The notes beneath the pieces are model-generated. The model made no database searches, was not told the DNA's origin, and saw only the letters and a program-made list of their open reading frames with translations. Of a stretch of 27,058 bases of DNA, positions 24,001-27,058 are shown piece by piece (within the stretch, counting starts at the first letter, position 1; every line of letters starts with the position of its first letter). This DNA is from Deltaproteobacteria bacterium (GTDB taxonomy: Bacteria > Desulfobacterota > Syntrophia > Syntrophales > UBA5619): NCBI GenBank assembly GCA_026388365.1, contig JAPLJW010000289.1:1-27058 (forward strand), read 5' to 3'. A program made the position numbers and the translations under genes.

Positions 24001-24348
24001 TGCCGTCAGGCGGTGTTCGCCCTTTACATACCAGCGGAATTCGACATAGTCGGTCAGGATGAGATTCCCCAGCCGCTTCCGGTAGCGCATCAACTGTTCA
24101 TCATTCTCGATGACCGCAAGCGGCTTGCCGATATCCTTGGTTTCAATATAGCCGACCGGTAGCTTGTTCCTTGTGATAATGAAATCCGGGGCGCCGCAAG
24201 CCTCTCGCCGCGGCTCGTTGGTGGCCGTGACTCCTTCGGCAAGGGATTCAACAAGGCTCTTCAGGAAAGGGCGGTAGGTGTGTTCGGTTGCGTTTCCCCC
24301 GGACAACGCCTTTTCGATACTCCGTATGTATGTGCGCAGCGGGGTCAT
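21034..24348 (-). CDS. Single-chain restriction-modification protein (ISP/type IIG-like N6-adenine methyltransferase)
   Basis: A 1104-residue protein. Order: an N-terminal nuclease-like region with Asp55 (APDFIITR) and Glu69-Thr-Lys71 (YIETK), a helical spacer (about 150-330), an N6-adenine methyltransferase with SAM motif ILDPATGTGTF (Asp374 region) and NPPY (498-501), then a long C-terminal part with LNDDYVKFIRFAQWRIEKTG and ITRHPNISPAFIKECADRFG, typical of type ISP specificity regions. Unlike LlaGI-type ISP enzymes (about 1570 residues) there is no helicase. The ATG at 24348 is preceded by GGAAGGG; longer in-frame extensions run through noncoding repeats. One chain would methylate and cut foreign DNA. 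It is first in a four-gene coupled cluster. Confidence 0.88.
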   Translation of the reverse strand: MTPLRTYIRSIEKALSGGNATEHTYRPFLKSLVESLAEGVTATNEPRREACGAPDFIITRNKLPVGYIETKDIGKPLAVIENDEQLMRYRKRLGNLILTDYVEFRWYVKGEHRLTARLASEGLKGGLKVSGEGEKQVAALLAAFLQERIALVKSPKDLALRMAVLAQHIRDTILNALADEDGGGTLHVQMEGFRKVLLPEMTAEQFADMYAQTICYGLFAARCNARMGEEKHFVREQAAFDLPKTNPFLRKMFNHIAGPDLDDRIAWIVDDLSNLLDHTDIEEILRDFGKRTRQEDPIIHFYETFLKSYDAKMREARGVYYTPEPVVSYIVRSVDNLLKRDFLIPDGLADAGKVTLKNDKTEESREFHRVLILDPATGTGTFLHSVIDLIHDHILHAGQAGVWGGEKGYVVRHLLPRIFGFELLMAPYAVAHMKLGLQLANIGYDFGADERLRIYLTNTLDDVFSLKSLSPFAEWIAKEANAAGEIKQAAPVMVILGNPPYSGHSANKGQWINHLLKGFDERTASKTDNYFEADGKPLGERNPKWLNDDYVKFIRFAQWRIEKTGYGVLAFVTNHGYLDNPTFRGMRQSLMRTFDEIYLLDLHGNSKKKERCPDGTKDENVFDIQQGVAIGIFVKRLCEKEKAPAVVRHADLWGRREVYEDCPEGKKLSGGKYHWLWENDLATTAWQTLTPQSPFHLFVPQDINLYAEYQTGWKITEIMPVNVLGFQTHRDHFAIDFDKEQIKNRLGDLRSKALFDDELRDRFHLNDNRDWQLTSARNELRGLEDWEDYLIKCLYRPFDSRFCYFSTIAMDYPRRELIDHVMNRSNLCLLSSRQQATLGYKHCWVTKEPANDCVVSTTSREANQVFPLYLYPVDDDKKGLFADADSSILEGKEKTAEEKAITRHPNISPAFIKECADRFGMNFIPDGNGDRIQTFGPEDVFNYMYAVFHSPAYRKRYAEFLKIDFPRLPLTSDRELFRILCDIGGDLVSLHLMERPIPLITSYPVAGDNTVEAVRYSAPGEGSEKGRVWISKTQYFDGVPPEVWDFQVGGYQVCQKWLKDRKGRLLTYDDMTHYQRIVAVLAETIRLMAGVDEAIAAHGGWPIG

Positions 24349-24383
24349 CAGATGCCCTTCCCTCAGGTTAGATAATGCCGGAC

Positions 24384-24479
24384 CTAAAGATCGGAGATTT
24401 GTTGGAGGATGTACCAGAGATTCAGCGTGTTGGCAACAGCATTCTGACGCTCGTGCATTCTGGCGCTCGTCGTCAGATA
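24384..24479 (-). other. Short open stretch between repeat copy E and the restriction-modification gene; possible gene remnant
   Basis: The minus strand reads SARMHERQNAVANTLNLWYI followed by LQQISDL and a TAG at 24386-24384. It looks protein-like but has no start or recognised family, and may be the 3' end of a lost gene. ATTCTGACGCTCGT and ATTCTGGCGCTCGT form a near-perfect tandem repeat of 16-bp period here (24441-24472). Nothing else is seen in 24349-24479. Confidence 0.25.
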
Positions 24480-24622
24480 GAGATCTTTGAATAACTTTTG
24501 ACGCCTGGCAAATCGTCATTCCGGCCCCCACTTTCGCGAGGATAAACTCCAGCCGGAATCCAGCGATTTCAAAACATTCTGGACCCCGGCTTTCGCCGGG
24601 GTGACAATAATGAGTAGATTTT
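24480..24622. mobile_element. MITE-like element, copy E, right end lost
   Basis: The left end GAGATCTTTGAATAAC (24480) matches copy D. The core starts with GTCATTCCGG and ends with CCCCGGCTTTCGCCGGGG then TGACAATAATGAGTAGATTT, parallel to copy D, but the AAAGGTCTC end is absent where the nfnB stop codon begins (24625-24623). The first hairpin carries about 28 extra bp in its loop. It lies directly downstream of nfnB and may form its mRNA 3' end. Confidence 0.72.
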
Positions 24623-26038
24623 TTACGATCCGGAGAGATACTCATGGATGGCCCGGGCGGCCAGCCTCCCGGCGCCCATCGCCAGGATGACGGTGGCCGA
24701 ACCGGTGACGATATCGCCCCCGGCGTAGACCCCCTCGCGGCTCGTCCGGCCGGAGGCGTCTTTCGCCACGATGTATCCCCACTTGTTCGTCTCCAGACCT
24801 GGCGTCGTCGCGGGGACGATCGGGTTGGCCATCGTCCCGACGGCAACCACCACCGTATCGACGGGAATGACAAACTCCGAGCCCGGCACAGGCACCGGCC
24901 TCCGTCTCCCCGAATCGTCGGGTTCACCCAACTCCATCCGCTGGCAGCGGACGCCGGTCACCCAGCCTTCCTGGCTCCCGATGTATTCGACGGGGTTGGT
25001 GAGGAGCTTGAACTGCACCCCCTCTTCCTTCGCATGATGGACTTCCTCGATCCGGGCCGGCATTTCCACCTCCGTCCGGCGGTAGATGATCGTCGCATTA
25101 TCCGCCCCGAGACGCAGGGCGGTCCGGACCGAGTCCATCGCCACGTTCCCGCCGCCGATCACGGCGACATTCTTCCCCCGGACGATGGGGGTGTCGTATT
25201 CCGGGAAACGGTAGGCCTTCATGAGGTTGGAGCGGGTGAGGTACTCGTTCGCCGAATAGATGCCGCTCAGGTTCTCGCCGGGGATGTTCATGAAAACCGG
25301 GGCGCCGGCGCCGACCCCGAGATAAACCGCGTCAAATCCCTCCGCGAAGAGTTCGTCCACCGTCTTGAGCCGCCCGATGACGGCGTTCGTCTCGATTTTC
25401 ACGCCCAGTTTCCGGAGATAATCGACCTCCGCCTCCACGATCGCCTTCGGCAGACGGAACTCCGGAATCCCGTAAACGAGGACGCCGCCCGCCTTGTGCA
25501 GCGCCTCGAAGATCGTGACCTCATAACCGAGCTTGATCAGATCGCCGGCGATCGTGAGCCCGGACGGACCGGCCCCGACAATGGCGACCTTTTTCCCGTT
25601 CGGCCTTGCCGGGGCGGGGATTGCGATTTTTCCCGACTGCCGCTCGGCATCGGCGGCGAACCGCTCGAGGCGGCCGACGGCCACGGGTTCGCCCTTCTTC
25701 CCGAGGATGCAGACCTTCTCGCACTGGTCCTCCTGCGGGCAGACGCGGCCGCAGACGGCGGGGAGGGCGTTCGTCTCCTTGAGCTTCAGCGCCGCTTCGA
25801 TGAACTTTCCCGCGGCGATCAGCGCGATGAATCCCGGGATATCGACATCGACGGGGCAGCCGGCGATGCAGCCGGGCTTCTTGCATTGAATGCAGCGCTT
25901 TGCCTCGGTGATCGCGGTCTCCTCGGTATAACCCGTGGGGACTTCATTGAAGTTGCGGATCCGAACCTGCGGATCCTGTTCGGGCATCTTCTGGCGGGGA
26001 ACCTTCTCCTTCTTCGGTTTCAGTTCATTATTTTCCAT
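24623..26038 (-). CDS. nfnB: NfnB-like NADPH-dependent subunit (GltD/glutamate synthase small-chain family)
   Basis: A 471-residue flavoprotein. Eight N-terminal cysteines (49, 52, 57, 61; 96, 100, 106, 110) bind two [4Fe-4S] clusters; an FAD Rossmann motif VAIVGAGPSGLTIAG (Gly155-Gly160) and an NADPH motif VAVIGGGNVAMDS follow, then VYAGGDIVTGSATVI near the C-terminus. Alone this family is annotated as glutamate synthase small chain, but the overlap (11 bp) with an NfnA-type gene indicates the large subunit of NADH-dependent reduced ferredoxin:NADP oxidoreductase, an electron-bifurcating transhydrogenase of anaerobes. No GltB-type large chain is seen in the window. The stop abuts repeat copy E. 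Confidence 0.9.
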   Translation of the reverse strand: MENNELKPKKEKVPRQKMPEQDPQVRIRNFNEVPTGYTEETAITEAKRCIQCKKPGCIAGCPVDVDIPGFIALIAAGKFIEAALKLKETNALPAVCGRVCPQEDQCEKVCILGKKGEPVAVGRLERFAADAERQSGKIAIPAPARPNGKKVAIVGAGPSGLTIAGDLIKLGYEVTIFEALHKAGGVLVYGIPEFRLPKAIVEAEVDYLRKLGVKIETNAVIGRLKTVDELFAEGFDAVYLGVGAGAPVFMNIPGENLSGIYSANEYLTRSNLMKAYRFPEYDTPIVRGKNVAVIGGGNVAMDSVRTALRLGADNATIIYRRTEVEMPARIEEVHHAKEEGVQFKLLTNPVEYIGSQEGWVTGVRCQRMELGEPDDSGRRRPVPVPGSEFVIPVDTVVVAVGTMANPIVPATTPGLETNKWGYIVAKDASGRTSREGVYAGGDIVTGSATVILAMGAGRLAARAIHEYLSGS

Positions 26039-26864
26039 GGCATTCGCACCTGTAAGCTTCCAGTGATTGTTTTTCCTCGGTCTGGTACATCCGGAGACGA
26101 TTCGTCAGCAGGGCAAAATCGACCTCGTGACCGTCAAATTCGGGGCCGTCCACACAGGTGAATTTCGTCTTGCCCCCAACCGAGACGCGGCAGGCACCGC
26201 ACATCCCGGTGGCATCGACCATGATCGGATTGAGCGAAACGATCGTCCGGATATTGTATGGTTTCGTCACGCCGCAGAGGACGCGCATCATCGGCACGGG
26301 GCCGATCGCATAGACGCGGTCGATCTTCTCCTGGGCGTCGATCAGGTTCTGGAGGACGACGCTGACGAAACCGTGGAAGCCGTAACTCCCGTCGTCCGTC
26401 GCTACGATCAGCCTGTCGCTGACCTTCTTCATCTCCTCTTCGAGGATGAGGAGGGTTTTGGTTCGCGCCCCGATGATGGAGGTCACGCGGTTCCCCGCCT
26501 TCTTGAGCGCCGCGGCGAGCGGATAAACGACGCCCACGCCCACGCCTCCGCCGATGCAGACGACGTGTCCGAAGTTTTCGATCTCCGTCGGGTTGCCGAG
26601 GGGACCCTGGACGTCGCTCAACACGTCCCCGGCCCTCATGGCCGCGAGGGCCGCCGTCGTTTTTCCCACCACCTGAAAGATGATGGTGAGCGTCCCGGCC
26701 GCCGCATCCGAATCGACGATAGTCAGCGGGATTCTCTCTCCTTTTTCATCCATCTTCAGGATGATGAACTGGCCGGCGCGCCTCTTCCGGGCAATGTCCG
26801 GGGCCGCAAGGACCATCCGGACCACATTTTCCGACAAATCCTGTTTTTCAATAATTGGGTTCAC
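26028..26864 (-). CDS. nfnA: NfnA-like ferredoxin:NADP oxidoreductase small subunit (FAD/[2Fe-2S])
   Basis: A 278-residue protein of the dihydroorotate dehydrogenase electron-transfer/sulfide dehydrogenase family. FAD-binding ERIPLTIVD (RxPLT), NAD-binding IGGGVGVGVVYPLAAALK, and a C-terminal [2Fe-2S] site with Cys222, Cys225 (TGMCGACRV) and Cys237 (FTCVDGPEFDG); NfnA enzymes use an Asp as the fourth ligand, and Asp217 (VDATG) fits. The GTG at 26864 is chosen over ATG 26882 because AGGGAGG lies 6 nt before it and family N-termini begin at this point. It forms a two-gene operon with nfnB. I found no convincing promoter in the 100 bp upstream. Confidence 0.9.
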   Translation of the reverse strand: MNPIIEKQDLSENVVRMVLAAPDIARKRRAGQFIILKMDEKGERIPLTIVDSDAAAGTLTIIFQVVGKTTAALAAMRAGDVLSDVQGPLGNPTEIENFGHVVCIGGGVGVGVVYPLAAALKKAGNRVTSIIGARTKTLLILEEEMKKVSDRLIVATDDGSYGFHGFVSVVLQNLIDAQEKIDRVYAIGPVPMMRVLCGVTKPYNIRTIVSLNPIMVDATGMCGACRVSVGGKTKFTCVDGPEFDGHEVDFALLTNRLRMYQTEEKQSLEAYRCECHGK

Positions 26865-26941
26865 TGATTTCCTCCCTGCCATGGATTGCGCCTGAGTTCC
26901 GCTTTGCAGGTCCGGTCCAGGCGCGTCGTTTTCGACAATCC

Positions 26942-26970
26942 GGAGGTCCGTCCTCCACCTGTTGTGGACC
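26942..26970. other. Overlapping hairpins upstream of nfnA
   Basis: GGAGG-TCCGT-CCTCC (26942-26956) and CCAC-CTGTT-GTGG (26955-26967) share bases, and GGTCC/GGACC arms (26945-26949, 26966-26970) offer a third pairing. They sit in the leader of nfnA and could be mutually exclusive structures, or the foot of the neighbouring terminator. Function unknown. Confidence 0.25.
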
Positions 26971-26971
26971 T

Positions 26972-27007
26972 AAAAAAAGGAGCCGTCAGGCTCCCTCCCC
27001 CCTTTTT
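26972..27007 (-). terminator. Intrinsic terminator of the minus-strand gene at the window edge
   Basis: On the minus strand GGAGCC-TGAC-GGCTCC is followed directly by TTTTTTT, 11 bp after the stop at 27006. On the plus strand CTCCCCCCTTTTT follows the same hairpin, so it could also work weakly in the other direction. Confidence 0.85.
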
Positions 27008-27058
27008 ACTTCACATGATCTTCCGCGAGAAGCAGGACCATCCCAAGCGGAACGGACC
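27006..27058 (-). CDS. C-terminal end of an unidentified gene, 5' part outside window
   Basis: The minus-strand frame entering the window reads SVPLGMVLLLAEDHVK and stops at TAA (27008-27006), 11 bp before a clean intrinsic terminator. Of the three minus frames this one ends best placed for the terminator. Too short to identify. Confidence 0.45.
   Translation of the reverse strand, partial: SVPLGMVLLLAEDHVK

Noticed and set aside
21034..24348. PglX-type methyltransferase of a BREX locus
   Set aside because: No brxC, pglZ, brxL or similar genes lie nearby, and the C-terminal region fits the ISP specificity part better.
24623..26038. Plain glutamate synthase small subunit (GltD)
   Set aside because: No GltB-like gene is adjacent, while an NfnA-type subunit overlaps its start; NfnB is the better reading.
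24644..26161. 505-codon open frame on the plus strand opposite nfnB
   Set aside because: Antisense to a gene with clear cofactor motifs; composition (His, Arg, Asp, Gly rich) is that of a codon-bias shadow.

Overview
The window looks like chromosomal DNA of a GC-rich, probably anaerobic Desulfobacterota (Deltaproteobacteria) relative. This is inferred from an NfnAB-type electron-bifurcating transhydrogenase pair, a DUF3568-like lipoprotein, a GAF/class III cyclase fusion, a PAS-rich sensor kinase and dispersed GTCATTCCGG-type palindromic repeats. No rRNA, tRNA or CRISPR array was seen.

Layout. (1) 1-2228, minus strand: a thiamine operon in the order thiN, thiD, cytX (cut by the window edge), behind a TPP riboswitch and an intrinsic terminator. 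(2) 2225-4053, minus: a TatD-family hydrolase and a nitronate monooxygenase-like flavoprotein. (3) 4419-7025, plus: a membrane-anchored three-GAF adenylate cyclase. (4) 7278-8540, minus: an RlmD-like rRNA methyltransferase. (5) 8640-16430: an accessory region with a DUF6922/AbiEii pair (AbiEii broken), a HigBA-like pair, a four-PAS histidine kinase and its NarL-type regulator separated by an AAA/DUF4143 ATPase, a RelBE-like pair, a VapBC pair whose toxin carries an in-frame stop, and a second, decayed DUF4143 ATPase. (6) 16432-18876, plus: TraB-family protein, zinc-ribbon rhomboid protease, DUF3568-like lipoprotein. (7) 19058-24348, minus: four overlapping or abutting genes, namely a single-chain ISP/type IIG-like restriction-modification protein, a zeta-toxin-like kinase, a small basic protein and rlmI. 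(8) 24623-26864, minus: nfnB and nfnA, followed by a terminator and the last codons of another minus-strand gene.

Two things stand out. First, a family of about 130-180 bp MITE-like elements (4253, 7137, 18900, 24480, plus a core-only copy at 8552) has GAGACCTTTG ends and REP-like hairpin cores. One copy has perfect 5-bp flanking repeats, two copies carry the same 36-bp central segment in opposite orientations, and one copy supplies the C-terminus of rlmD. Second, the restriction-modification gene, zeta-like kinase and small protein form a tightly coupled unit that may be a defence module.

Functional links: the thi genes cover pyrimidine uptake, phosphorylation and TPP formation under TPP control; the kinase and regulator form a two-component pathway; NfnAB couples NADH, NADPH and ferredoxin; the TA loci and their ruins mark a site of repeated gain and loss.
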